Below are positions 11,035 through 23,895 of a DNA stretch of 64,000 nucleotides, in pieces. The translations under genes were made by a program, and so were the position numbers. The DNA is taken from the NCBI RefSeq assembly GCF_001411555.2, contig NC_049911.1:34795340-34859339 (forward strand), given 5' to 3'. A model generated the notes under the pieces. It was not told the origin of the DNA. It worked only from the letters and a program-made list of their open reading frames with translations, and did not search any database. Within the stretch, counting starts at the first letter, position 1, and each line of letters begins with the position of its first letter. The DNA is from Juglans regia (taxonomy: Eukaryota; Streptophyta; Magnoliopsida; Fagales; Juglandaceae).

Positions 11035-14000
11035 TTTGCAATTTAGGCATTTGAACATCCTTGATTTTCTGAGCTCCTCTTCGCGTGTTTGCAGCAAACC
11101 TGGAAGCTAGTATCGTGACACCTAGGTTCTGTTTCGCCTGTGAATTATATGAAGGTACAGTTGAATGCTCTTCCTCATCTTGTTCGTTTTCACTGGCTAC
11201 TTGCTCGTCAACACTATATGAGAATGACTCTCTCATGCTAAGGTTCTTTACCAGCAACCTCTTCTTGAATCGACGCCAAGCAACTTGAATGAAGCAGGCA
11301 GCCCATGTCCTCCAGTGATAAGAGTAAAAGCGGAAAGTGTGCTGTAGCTTCTTACTATGGAGACGTCTAAACTGATTGGCAACAAATTTGAGATCTTCTG
11401 CTCGCAGTGCAAAGGCTTCCACTTCACCCAGGGATCTAACTGTTCTTGTAGAAGAAGGCAAGTTGAGAGTAGATTTTGGAAGCAATGCCCAAGCAAGCAA
11501 CTCTTCCCCACAAAAGTCTCCCGGGCTCAAGGTAATTGAATTGAAGAAACCCGTCCTGCCTCCATTTGTCGTTGAGCTCTCAAGCCTCCCTCGGATGATA
11601 AAAAGCATTTCTGTCACAGGGTCACCTTCACGAACAATGTAGGTTCCCTCAGTGCTTAAGGAAGACACCAAGCGTTCACAGATGGCATCAAGTAGCTGAT
11701 TGTCCATCTGTGAGAAAAAAGGTACCTGCAATTGGGGAAAAGGTACTGGTTTAGCTACTAGTGGAGTAAGAAAAATGAAGATCACTGCAACTAGACCTAT
11801 GGCTTTCAATATTGGGAATGAGAAGAATTAACTGTCTTTGCAAGACATTTTCAGTAATCACCAATCAACATTGACCACTTAGTTCGCATTCTGCTATATA
11901 GTAGCGCTGTAATACCCAGGCCCTCTTTAAAAACACACTTTGCACAAGAAATAGGCAGTCTACTATCACCTCCCGAAGGGTGGGGAGAAAAGTAACAATC
12001 TGGATAGGACACAAAGTTATAAGCTGCATAAGACTTACCAGCGCCTGCATTTAAATCTACCAGCAGGATCATAAGGTTCGGACACACACTATTTGCATTG
12101 AGCAACAGCCTAATGGGTTATTTTGGAGGGCAGGCAAAGATACGCCAATAATGCAGGAGAATAAGGCAACATATCAGCAAGAAAAAAACAGGCATGCATA
12201 ACTAGACCAACTGCACAAGCAAATAACTCTTGCCAATTCTTTTAAGAGTGATGTAAGTTTGTATTAACACTAGCTCATTTGAACAATTAATTGTCTAGAA
12301 AAAACCAAGTACAGCAGGTAGAGGATAAGAGCTCATAATTAGGAATAAAAACTAGGTTTAACAGCATTGTGTGTGATATATATTATCAAAGATGGAACAT
12401 GTCCTGACAAAATCATGGTCCGGTGCAGACTTTAGCATGAATAAAATGATCCAGAAAGAGAACTTACACGTAGAAGAAGGTCCAAGCATAGGTGGCGTTG
12501 GATATCTCGACGTAGATCTGTAGGCAAGGCACTTAAGATCGACTCTTCATCCACCCCTCGAGTAGCAAGCCACTTATACTGAATAAATCGTCGGACGCGT
12601 TCTTGAAGGCCTCGAGGAAGTTGACGATGTCTCATCCACTCCTCAGTGTCTCGTCGCTTGAGCCTCCATTCCTCCAATCTCACGGTGATGGATTGCAGAT
12701 AGGTCTACACAAAATAGAATGTCTGGAAGATGGTATCGGGACATAGTTTTCCCTATGCATAACAAGTTAACAACTAACATCTACATGGATTGATGCCAAT
12801 ATAGTGCAACACAAGAGACCTACTGACTGTCACTTTATTAAATATGGTTTTAATAAGTGAGATGTTCAAGACTAGTAAGAAAATGGTGTTCTAACACCTA
12901 CATACTATACAGCAGATAGAAGAGTAATGAATTCCGACTTCTATAGTTCAAGACATCTCCTAGAATCAATTATAACACAAATGCTGAAAAAAATCGTACT
13001 AATATATACCTGTCCATGACATTAAAAAGAGTTTAAAAACCTTAGTGATTTTAGAGATATATTTAGTTCTATATCCTGTCAAAGATACCAAGAAAGAAGT
13101 TTTCATACTCTTCAGCTACTTATTTAAGCTGAAGAGATAAGAAAGTAAAGGTTCTGAAACTTCAACGGTCAATCAGAATGAAAAATAGAGGCCTTAAGAA
13201 AAAAAAAAAAATGTTTTCGCTGGGTCTAGTTAATCATTTCCAAGTATCAACCCACTAGAACAACAATTAATTGCTTCATGGAAGATATTGAGTTAGGATA
13301 ATAAATATAGCCTGTTGTGAGGATAAATGCAGTAATTAATGGTGGAGGAGTACCTGCATGTTTCCAATCAAATGCGCAAACAAAACCAGACCCAATATTG
13401 CAATGAGGATGGCAAATGATGTTTCCCCAATAAATGTGCTTGTGCTTAAATTCTGGCCATAGGAACTGAAAAAAAGAAAAAAGCAAAAGAGATGAATCAT
13501 AATTCTGAATGAGCGAGCCATTTAAATTATTTTTCTGGTTTTGAAGCCTATAATTTAATTTTAGACGTGTACAGAAGTTCAGAATCAGGCATTCATCTCC
13601 ATTAAATAATCTCCATTAAATATATCTAGTGCTGTCCGTATTAAGAACAGCATTATTGTTTAATGATTTCCTTTTGTTCTGGGAGGTCTTCTGAGAGCCA
13701 ATTAGTCTTTTAGGAAAGCTAAAGTCCGGCTGTAGAAATCAGTTTTTCATACCTCTGATACAATAAGTTCAGGATGTTGTAACAAATGAAATTTATATCG
13801 TCTGTGGCTATATTTTGATTTTTGTATGTAGGAGACTGGACGTGAGATGCAGTCATGAAATTTCATGAGTATTGTATACACAATCAGATAGATTAGGCCC
13901 TTCACTTAAATGTATGTAATCATAAACATCAACTTCAACAGACTACACAGATAATTAGAAGACACACGTGTATCATCATATCCTTTAAATAGGAAATAAA

Positions 14001-15844
14001 CATAGTGATGATTGGTGAATATGATTCACATAGCATGTTTGCGAATCATACCTCAAGTTCTGTAAGCCAAACCATAGGCAATAAAGATACTTCTCAATAA
14101 ACTTTGAGGAGATGACATTATTTGTCACAGCTTTTTCAAATATGCCAAAATTGAAATCGCTACTGCTGTTGTTTGGATTGCAGCCACTAAACACAGCAGT
14201 AGTGTTTGCCCATTTCCTGAACTCGGTTGTGTTCCAACTTGTACAAGCCAAGTAACTAAGGTCACATCCGACAGGGCTATCTTCCTTTTTGCATTCTGAT
14301 TTCCAGCATGTTGCTTGTCGTTCAATGGACAACAAATACCATGATGCCCCTATGACCTGCAAAAATAGAAAGTCAAACTACTGCATAATACTCTAAAAAG
14401 AAATAAGACGCTAGATAATTAAGTGAAGAAAGTTGCATACATGACTGGCTAACATGTATAGGACGAGATTATATGCAGCCCCGGCCCAAGCAGTTTGTGT
14501 GACTACACCGGTGGCTTTAATAATTTGAGAACTTAATGGGAAAATGAGATATAGTCTGGGAATATATTGAAGCAGAACAATCAGTACAAGGGCATTGTCA
14601 GTATGATCAGCTTGGGAACTTTTAAGTGCTGGTAGAATAAACCATATCACGATCTGCCAAAAAATATAAAACACAAGCTGATGTTATTTCGCTTCAGATT
14701 CAAATCAGAAAGATGTGAAGGAATTAAGAATATCACTATGATGTGAAGGAATTTAGTCCTTTATAGACTTGTGTGGTGTGTAAACTGTATAGGACTAAAG
14801 TTTACACTATCCATTAACAATAAGAGCAAGTTCGCTGTAAAATCATTAGCCCTCCCTCCTCACTTCTCTTATTCTAAAATAGGCTCCAATTCATTGTTGA
14901 AGGCATGCCTTGAAAATAGAAGAAAACTCTAACAACCACTTCAACCCCAATCATCTACATAATAGTAACAATTTTTTTTTTATATTAGTAGAGTAGAAAG
15001 TAAACAAAATTCACCAGTACAGTCTCATTTACTACAGGTCAGTAATCAGACTAAATCAAACTCGATAAACAATAGATTGGTTTTTCATTTATGATTATTG
15101 AGCCACCACAGAACCAAAGAATCAATTGCACATGAATCAGACTCAAACTAATTTGCAGTACCTGAGGAAGAGGCAGTGCAGCCATGAGATCTATGAGGAA
15201 TTCTGATCTTAAATACCACCTTGCAATCATCTTTGGATCCATGACAAGTTCACCCCTCCCAAAAACTCTTGAACTCGGCGATACATAAGCCGTCCGGAAC
15301 TTTATAACCATATGCAACATATAAAATATGTCTGCAACAGTCCGAAAACAGGTTATCACAATTCCCAGATTCAAATCAGTTGCCATACACGACGAATTAT
15401 CATTGTTCACCACCACCACTGGAACGTAGAAAAAAAGTGGATCAACAAAGAGGGCCACCAAGCAAAAGAATAAGAAAACCCTGTTCCATTGAAGGATAAT
15501 ATCACTTCCAGGATCGAGAATTCGTTTCTGCCATAGCTTATGATTCTCTGGGAAAACCTTTAACCTCCCAAACGTGGAAGTTGTACTAGTACTCTGGTTT
15601 CTATCACCAGTACCACTCCCTTCTAGTTTAATCAGAGGCGCCGTTGCCTTGTACAGTGACAAGGGCCTTTCCACGTTTTTCTGGGTGTCATTTTTCTCCC
15701 AGGAAGGTCGGAAACTTTGATTTTCATCATTATAAAACCTATGAATTTAAAATCTCACTGATCAAATCACAACAAAAGTTGAAAATCGGAAGGAGAACAA
15801 ATAGAGGATATGGCAGAGAATTACCTCACTTTCTTCAACTCCAT
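10991..15844 (-). CDS. CNGC14-like: Cyclic nucleotide-gated ion channel, CNGC14/15/17 group
   Basis: Encodes a plasma-membrane tetrameric cation (calcium) channel gated through a C-terminal cyclic-nucleotide domain and calmodulin. Seven coding exons: 15844-15825, 15738-15162, 14653-14441, 14356-14052, 13465-13354, 12704-12468, 11725-10991; all junctions are GT-AG and in frame, giving 732 residues (family about 710-750). The first exon is only 20 nt and supplies MELKKV plus two bases of the next Arg codon. S1-S2 lie at about residues 93-151. The pore helix and filter are at about 362-378, with filter Gly-Gln-Asn at 375-377. TYLQS begins the C-linker at 410. The cyclic-nucleotide fold runs about 489-600, with phosphate-binding cassette around 555-569 and hinge LPSSTRTVR at 577. 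The calmodulin-binding IQ motif is near 632-646. Length and both termini fit CNGC14 best from memory. Odd point: the pore reads LWFGLQ where relatives normally have LWWGLQ. Confidence 0.93.
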
Positions 15845-16500
15845 GCTTGTATTTTTGTTTGGTCACATACATAAACTAAAACCAAGAGCATACAGAAGAA
15901 TATTGCAGGCTTGCAGCAATACTGTGAAGCGAAGGAGACATTGATTGCATGAATTCTCCTCGGACAACATTTTTCCGAGTATCCCAATTTTTTCGGAAAA
16001 TGAAAAAAAAAAAAAAACTTTATGCTGCTCAGTGAAAGTTGAAATCTCTCTATTTTAACAAACAGATCCTAGTTGAGACTTCAAACAAACAGGCTGAAAT
16101 GCACCCAAAATCATAAAATCTCTTCCAAAATGTAAATTAAATTCAATGGAACTTTTTTTTGGAGAGAGAATGGGTAGCGCCTGGCTTTGTTGTTTGTTGA
16201 AGGCTCAAACTGGGTGTCAACATTAAACATGGTTATTACATGCGATTCGGTGGTTGACTTTTCATTTACTAAAGCCCAAAAAGAAAACTAACAGTAAAAA
16301 CAGGGGAATGCAGCTCAGACAATCAGTTATTGATGCATATTCAATTAAGATAACGCGGGATTTAGAGAGAGAGAGAGAGGCCGTGGATGGCATGAAATAA
16401 TGGATACGACTGGGTAAGAGTGTCTCCAATGAAAGACAAAAAGAGAAGAGCAGAAACCATGTAAAAAAAAAAAAATCTTTTAATAACAGATTTTTAGCTT
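15845..16500 (-). promoter_or_regulatory. Upstream (promoter) region of the CNGC gene
   Basis: The bases 5' of the CNGC start codon on the minus strand. They contain A/T runs, a GA tract near 16365-16378 and no coding frame. I could not identify a convincing TATA box or a transcription start, so only the position supports the call. Confidence 0.35.
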
Positions 16501-17880
16501 TGCATCAGAAATTCATATGGGATCGATCGATTATTTCTTTCTATTATCCCGGAGATTCGTTATCGAGGCACGACCCCTTATTGCAGAAGAGTCCACTTCA
16601 CGATTTCAAGGGCCTTGGTCCCACCAAGGCGGAGCTGACAAGTGGCATGGTTCACAGGTTACTGAGTTTTCTAGTGAGTTTGGCCGGAGGATGAGAGAGA
16701 ATATTCGATTCATTGACCTCAGCATCATCGGTTCCTCTACGAAAAGGTTAAATTTAGATTTTAGCCGATTTTATGGTGTCATGTTCGCCCAATTTTTTCT
16801 ATTGCCTTGTCGTGTTTTTGGAGGCTACATAATCCGAATAAGAGTAATGTTACCGATCAACCTCTGTTTACGGTTGATTCATTTACGTGTCATAATTTAA
16901 CCACTTTTTTTTTCTTTTTTAAAAACTTGCTCACTCGTTTCCCCATCTCTCTTTCCCGTTTCTCTCTTTTTAGAGTCCAGATTCGCCGTCGCCACCAATT
17001 CGGCCTCCCACCGCAGCCACTGACCACCACCACTAAGCCCGTCCTCCTCCCCCAACCCAAGGCCCGTAGCTCTTCCACACACATGCTCGTAGCCCAACTC
17101 CAAGTACCCACGTCGCGACTCACATTCCGCCACCTACAGCTGCGTATCGCCGCCCACGAGCACGCCAGACGTCCACCCCTCAGCCATACCCTCCTTCTCC
17201 AGTCCACACCAACTGCCCACATCGACCATTTCTTTCTAGAGAGAGAGACCGAGACGAGAGAGAGAGTCGATGAGAGATGAGAGAGGGACCAAGATGACAG
17301 AGAGAGCATGAGGGATATGAGAGAGAGAGAGAGAGTCAAGGAGAGAGAAAGAGCCGGCGAGAGAGAGACGCTGGAGAGATGATGAGAGAGAGAGAGGAAT
17401 AGAGAGGGGTAGAAGTCGTCTGTGCATTTTGCACCAAAAAAAAAAACAAATGGACCAAAAGTAGCCACGTAATGTTTGCAATGTGTGCACAACTACAGTA
17501 GCTGCTCTATAGCAATACTCAAGAAATAAAGATAGAAAAATGCTAGGTAGACCGAACACTTGCACCGATAGGTGCATTTTTATTTTTTATTTTTTTGTTT
17601 CAAATGCTAAAAAATGTATTGAATTAATTTTTTTATTTATTTTTTATTTTATTTTCTTAAATATTAAGAAATTTTTCTTAATGTTCTAAAAATAAAAATA
17701 AAAATAAAAATAACACCATCGGTCAGCTATAGGTTGACCATCGGCCTTTGTAACATGACCCAGATAGATATAATTTGTCGGAAAATGTTTAGTTTCTTCC
17801 TTAGTTTTGTCTCTATATTTGACCGACAATACACTTTAATTTTTTTTTAATGTTTAAAAAAATTATTAGTAGTAAATTTT

Positions 17881-17911
<31 letters not shown>

Positions 17912-18600
17912 TTATAAAAAATAAGAATGAACTAGCTATCATACTCAGTGGTAAGAGCTAGCGGCCGACTAGCACGATCCTTTCCATAAAAGATATTATT
18001 CAAAGGGTCCTGCTAGTCGCCCCCAGCTCTTATCACTACTAGTTCATTCTTATTCTTTTTTAAAATTAAAATTTTAAATTTTTTTTTTTTTTTAAATGCA
18101 CAAATTTAATGAACTTTTTAAAACATTTAGAAAAAACAAACAAAATACACTAACTAACTTTGAGCGGTATACTTAAGGGGGGATTAACTAACATTTTGCT
18201 TATTCAAATTCTATCTAGTTTAACGTAACAATCCGTGAACAAACGTGGATAAATTCGTTCGAGACATAATTTACGGCCACTCAGAAGTTGCACTTCTATT
18301 TTCCTTTTCTTTTCTTTCAAGAAATCAATAGAAAATACTGAGTAATAAAATCCACAAATCTATGTAAAAGGAATGATTGTGAGAGGGGGTATAAAGAAAT
18401 AATGTTTTTGCTTACAAGATTTAATGATATATAAAAGAATAACACGGACAATGTAGAATGTTTTTTTTTTTTTTTTTTTTTAATAATAGACAATGTAGAA
18501 TGTTGTAAGAACAATAAACTGTATTTATTTCTCTCCAGACTTTATGATAAAATTTGGACAAAAAACTATAAAGATATTACTCGCTCGCATATAAAGGCAA
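16500..18600. other. Intergenic GA/CT-rich and AT-rich repeat region
   Basis: 16980-17230 is C-rich and turns into GAGAGA runs at 17240-17400. The long open frames on both strands arise from this low-complexity composition. 17535-17760 looks like another short transposon ('aaaatgctaggtagaccg' at the left, a 'catcggtcagctataggttgaccatcgg' cluster at the right). 17881-17911 is a TA-rich tract. The hairpin at 17922-18055 is listed separately. I see no gene. Confidence 0.55.
17922..18055. repeat. Imperfect inverted repeat (hairpin) with a tRNA-like box A
   Basis: The left arm begins 'ataagaatgaactag' and continues 'cagtggtaagagct' and 'gactagca'. The right arm, read on the minus strand, begins 'ataagaatgaactag' and continues 'tagtgataagagct' and 'gactagca'. 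Arms are about 50-60 bp with a 10-nt extra segment in the left arm and about 25 nt between. The 'cagtggtaagagc' part resembles a Pol III box A, suggesting two inverted SINE-like fragments. Confidence 0.65.
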
Positions 18601-20800
18601 TACAACAGTAACTTGATGCGAAGAACAATGAACTGTGGAAGTGAAGTTAAAAATTACGGCAAATATCAGGCAGCCTCTACCTTCGATGGCCAAGGATGCA
18701 AGATGGGAATCGATGGCGAGCTATCAGAGAAAAGACTCAAGACTAATACAAGTGAACTTTTTATATGTCGTGATCAGATAATAAAGAAAAGACAATGGAT
18801 TCTGAGTCAGAGCACTGATATATGGCTTAAACTCGTATTTTCTTAGCAGTACAGAAACATTAATTACATTAGGGAGCCACATTTGACTAAGAGCATTTTG
18901 AAGATCAGATCTTATTAAATGGACACTACTCATCGCGCAACATGAACAGACAGTATTAGATGTTGACTTCGCAGATTCTAACACTGCTTCAGTTTGCTCG
19001 CAAGAAGTACCGTTCAAATTGAATGCTACAGCATTCCCCGGAAGAGTTTTTACTTTTCTTGACTCGAATGTATCAAAAAAGATACCATTACTCATGCTAA
19101 AACAACAATTACTGTTTACAACCACACTCGAGTTGTATCGATTTGGACCAGTTATACAACATTACAAAATGCATAAAAACCAGCACACACACACAGATAT
19201 CTTACGGACGTAGTACCGCAGAACCGAGTCTTGAAAGAAAGAACATATAGATAGATATATATATATATATATATATATATCTATATAGTCGATGCATGAT
19301 GAAAAAGATTTGAAAATCCGTGTAAAAGATCCAGTATAAAGCTACTTGGGGCGGTGAATCTCACCCAACATCATCTGGCAGTGTCGGACTTGGAAGACCC
19401 AAAAAATAATACCTTCCAACAAACGAGTTCTGACTGCTTTTACTGACATAACTGCATGTTCAGTTCAGCAATTATCCCATTAGTCCAGGAACTTGTTTAC
19501 TTACGTTGCAGTTGACCGGAAAAATCATTCAGAGTGCCGAGCTTTTTTGAAGAGATTAATCATCAGAAAAAACCAGACCAACTAGGGAAGCCGCTTAAGC
19601 ACAAAACGCCAAACCAAATCAGATAGCCGCTTCAGCTCTAAAGCCAATAGCCAAAGCATCTCTCTACAATTGGAGTCATTGATCTTCTAGTGAAACCAAA
19701 ACTTAGCCAGAGGTCGCCAACCCACAGCATGAGAACCACCCATGACCCGGTAGATATAAAGACAAAAAAATACATGAAGGAAATTACAGCTGGCGCATGT
19801 AGTCGTATAAACAAATCTTTCAACTACCGTGAATGTCAAAGCCTTTCCCGCACCCAAATAGAGGTAAGAGTAATCTTACTCCATTTGAGCATCAAGGGTA
19901 AGATTATTTAGAACTCTAACCACCATTCACAACCCAACCACTGGAGAGATTAAAGATCATCATCGCTACAAAATCAAAATCCTAAAACCAATACCCCTTT
20001 AGAAAAAAGCTGAGAAAAAAAAAAAAGACGAAGGCTTTCAATGGATCATACACCCCCAAAGTTTGTGAGAAAATCCAATTTAGAAAACAGAACCCCAAAA
20101 AAAATACTTAATTAAGGAGATTCCCCAAAACCCCTCAGCTTCTGTAGAACAGATACATCATACACCCCCAAAGTTTTTGAGAAAATCCAATTTAGAAAAC
20201 ATAACCCCCCAAAAAAAAAAAAAAAAATCTTTATCAAGGAGATTCCCCAAAACCCCTCAACTTCTGTAGAACAGATATGTATACCTGCCAGAAGCGTTGG
20301 ACGCCGCTCCTCAATCCTTTCATGTTAAAAAAAATGAACGCCACAAGAGAGGGAGGTGCATCACAACTGGAGAGATTCAATCAACTAGAAGCATCTACAG
20401 AAGTAGCAGGCTGGGACCCACAACCATTCAAAATTGAAGATCCCAGGGTCAATGAAGAACGAAATCCGGGGAGTGCAGAAGCACACCAACAATGAAGCAG
20501 GACCAGATGAGACCTCAAAACCAACAAAAAAAAAAAGCATAGGATTTTAGCAAAGCTCTCAATGAACTGCCCTCAATAAACTCATAATGTTGAGATCTGC
20601 TATAATGGAACTACATATTCTGCATAGAGAAAAAAAAAAACCCAGCTCAAAATTAAAGAAAGAAAGGAACTTATCCAAATCCAAGAGTAGAAGCTGAGGG
20701 CGTCGCCCATTTTAACAGTCATACTGAAGTCCAAGCACACTAATTAACATTCATTTCCAGTATCTTCCTCTTAACAACGCCAAGAGAGGGAGGCTTCAAT
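18600..20800. other. No gene recognised; region downstream of the RSZ gene
   Basis: The longest open frame (18724-19125, minus, 133 codons) has no motif or family resemblance. The region contains a TA microsatellite (about 19253-19281) and a two-copy tandem duplication (20046-20275). Part of 20300-20800 is likely the RSZ 3' UTR, given that gene's stop at 20803. A non-coding transcript cannot be excluded. Confidence 0.5.
20046..20275. repeat. Two-copy tandem duplication, period about 112 bp
   Basis: Both units contain 'catacacccccaaagttt', 'gagaaaatccaatttagaaa' and 'ggagattccccaaaacccct' in order, starting at 20046 and 20158. The second unit is slightly longer because its A tract has expanded. 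Confidence 0.9.
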
Positions 20801-20802
20801 AC

Positions 20803-23800
20803 TCAGCTCCTGCTTCGGCGTCGATCCCTAAGACCATTTCTGCATAAAATTAAGCAGAAACATTACCAAAGATAATAAAATTAATAAATGAAGTTAACTC
20901 TAATACTGCCAAGACATGCACTTTTGTTTGTGTGGTAATGGTAATTTTGTGAGTGAGTGGTCCAAATATTTGGTAGTTTAATAATCTATAGCTACTAACA
21001 CGGAGAATCATGTATGGGATGAAGCTAAGCTAATAAGGTCAGGCCTGATGCTCCTGTCCAGCAAACAAATTAAAGACGGTGGAACTGTTACACTTGTGCC
21101 CAGGTACAGAAGGCATGTGGGAAAGTATAAGCTCATGTTTTGGCTATTGACAGGAAAAATATGGTAAACAAAAAGGTGTTTAACAGTTATGGATATGCAG
21201 ACAAAGCACTTGGCTGTTAAACAAAGTCTAGCAACCTTCCTGCAAGAGAGCAGCTTCAAACAACCACCTAAAGAATACAATTTAAAATAAATAAATAAAA
21301 AACAGAGCAAAAGAGCCTCACCCATTAGCATATGGCACTTCCTCACGTCCACGCCCACGGTACGGAGGTGACTTGCTGTAGCTGCGCCCACGAGGTGTCA
21401 AACTGCGGCGTCTAGGGGATCGTCCACTAGGACTGTAACTCCTGCCACACAGTAAGAGTGTCAAAGGGCATCAGGCTACAAGTAGCACAGTTTTCCAACC
21501 TAGATTGGGCATATCCCCCATCTTAAGCTCCCACCCCAGCTCAATATCACATGTATACTAATAAGGCAACAGCAGTATTAGTAAAAACACTCTACTTATC
21601 AAAAACATAATAAGACTATCTGACATGAACTTGCCTTCGACCATAACTTGGGCTTCTTCGATATCGAGGGGGGCTGCGACTACGACGCCGTCCCGACCCA
21701 ACACGCAGACGACACTCACGAGCAAAATGACCAGGCTCACCACACTCATAGCACTTCAAATCAGAACCTCCAGAGCGACCTCGCCCACCTCCACCTCCAC
21801 CTCCACGACCACCACCCCCACCTCTAGAGTTGTGAGAAAGTTCAACTCTCCAGCCGTTCTTGCCTGTTCATAACAGGAACAAATAGCTAAGGAGAAGGTC
21901 TAGAAAATATTCTATGAATAGTAAAAAAATATTTTGAAACAGCTGAAGATAATAGTGAACATTCACGCAGACTTTTGGAAAATTTAAAGTTCAATAAATA
22001 CAGAATTAATGAACCTCTCCAGAAATAAATTCACAGTATCCAAGTATTAATAAATTATGAGACCACAAATCTAAAGGCTTTGTAGAGAATAAAAAAAATC
22101 AGAAATAGAAAGTCTGGAAGTGTATGACAACTTAAAGTGTAGCGAGATGGCTTCCACATAATAAGGCATTCTATAAGGAGCATGGACATTGTACACGAAG
22201 GAGTTCTGTTCACGGACTTATACCAGTGGGTAGCCCAAGTGGTAAGGGTGAATTTGTGTGGAAGAACACCATGTCACAGGTTCGATTCCCCCTAAAATCA
22301 AACTGCGATTTAAGTGGGAGGCCATGGCGGTGGGTTGTTGTGCTCATCTTCTCATACTAAATATGAGGAATTACAAATTATTTTTGGAAAGGTCTTTCAA
22401 CCTTCCGGGGCTGGTTAATAATCTTCTATACCAAAAATAATATATTAAATGCACATTTATATTCATTAGTTGGTTAATATCAATATCCATATTGTATCCT
22501 AATTTTTTGAGTATCGTTGTATTGCCATATTCACATTACATCACAGTGTCTTGTACTGAAATAAGTGCTCCTTGGAAAGAAGTTTAGTTGTTACATCACA
22601 TAGTGTCTCGTACTGAAATAAGTTTAGAAACAACTAAAAACTAGATAAGCACCATAAAAACTAGGAAAACCTTCTACACATACCATCTAGCTCACGGATT
22701 GCATCCTCTGCATCCCTACGGTCCTCAAAGTCAATAAAAGCATAACCTGGTGGCCTTCGTGCAACCCACACACTGCACAAGGAATAGATAATCTAAGAAA
22801 AAAATATAACACGAAATTCCAACTAAATATAACAAAAGTTTCACATGAAATAACACATTCCAAACCATGTATAACCTCCTGTTAGTACAAGGCATGTTTT
22901 CCTAATAATAGGGGCAGCTAGTCGAGAGCTAGAAAGTAGGTTTTGCCACCCTTTGAGTTTTTCTAGAACTTCTTTGTGCTAGTACCACTCAAATTGCTTA
23001 AAAATGTATACATATGCCTCACCATATCATGATTTTGAGAAAACAAGTCCGAGAAAATGGGGGAAAAGGGGGCTTGGAACCATTAAAACATATACCAAAG
23101 ATGAAAATAATGACAGGCATAGAAAAGGTTTTTAAACCACATTTCAAGTGGTTCGGCGCAATACCTAATCCTGGAAAAAGAGTGAATCAACCAAAACAAA
23201 TGCCAATATGTCCAATTCAAAAAATCAGATCAACAAAGATAGTTGATAAAAACATTTTATGTAGATACTCACTCTGTAAGGTAGGGAAACCAATGGTGTA
23301 ATGATAAGTGTTAAGCATACATAACTTCCATATTAAATTTTCCAAAAGAATATGGTTAGGGATAAATAAATTTCTAATATTCACATTTCAAGCTTATATT
23401 TAGAATATATTCTTTCACTGAAACAACCATCTCCTTCCTTGAGACATTGCTAGCACTCCTCACAAGCTTAATAAAAAGCAACGAGATGAAACTACACATT
23501 TTAAAAATAAAAAACAATCTTAATATGTGGAAAAAAATTAGCTAACAGAAAAAGAACCTTAATGACTTTGACATAGGCCATATAGTTATGGCCAACAATT
23601 AAGCTGGGCCCAACCAAAGGGCAGCTAAATTAACTTACCTACCGATGGCATATGATACTCATGATAGCATTTCAATTTTAAAAACAGGTATGCACAAATA
23701 AAAGCTTGCAAAGCAAGATTGAAGAAATGAACTACAAAGGCTGCAATAAACCAAAATTGCTAAGAACTAAGATATATAGATAACAGTTGCTTCAAAATTG

Positions 23801-23895
23801 TTCTACCTTTCTATAACTCCGAAAACACGAAATTCATCCTCAAGATCCCTCTCACTAACTCGTGGATCCAAGTTTCCCACGTATATGCGAGTCAT
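20803..23895 (-). CDS. RSZ22-like: SR splicing factor with RRM and zinc knuckle (RSZ21/RSZ22 type)
   Basis: Nuclear serine/arginine-rich splicing factor, the plant relative of 9G8/SRSF7; it binds pre-mRNA and recruits spliceosome components. Five coding exons: 23895-23807, 22772-22684, 21863-21635, 21441-21322, 20839-20803, giving 187 residues, equal to the usual RSZ21 size. The RRM covers residues 1-73, with RNP2 IYVGNL at 4-9 and RNP1 around [10 protein letters not shown] Gly/Arg hinge follows at 73-92, then a CCHC knuckle (Cys97, Cys100, His105, Cys110) and an Arg/Ser tail ending RRRSRS. The third intron starts with GC rather than GT: exon 3 ends AAG and the intron begins GCAAGT. The start ATG sits five bases into an exon that has its own 3' splice site at 23902-23901, so the 5' UTR is interrupted by an intron, common for SR genes. 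The second intron carries a SINE. RSZ21 and RSZ22 cannot be separated from sequence alone. Confidence 0.95.
22224..22445 (+). mobile_element. tRNA-derived SINE inside an intron of the RSZ gene
   Basis: Box A-like TAGCCCAAGTGGTAAG at 22231-22246 and box B GGTTCGATTCC at 22279-22289 have the spacing of a tRNA gene promoter. A non-tRNA body follows and ends in an 'aaaaataata' tail near 22440, as expected for a plant SINE. It is antisense to the host gene and lies in intron 22683-21864. Target duplications were not clear, so the ends are approximate. Confidence 0.75.

Noticed and set aside
16890..17492. 200-codon open frame on the minus strand
   Set aside because: Made of GA/CT and C-rich low complexity with overlapping open frames on both strands; no motif.
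18724..19125. 133-codon frame on the minus strand
   Set aside because: No start context, no family resemblance, no repeated or conserved pattern.
22224..22300. Possible genuine tRNA gene
   Set aside because: Has boxes A and B but no complementary acceptor stem; a SINE head explains it better.
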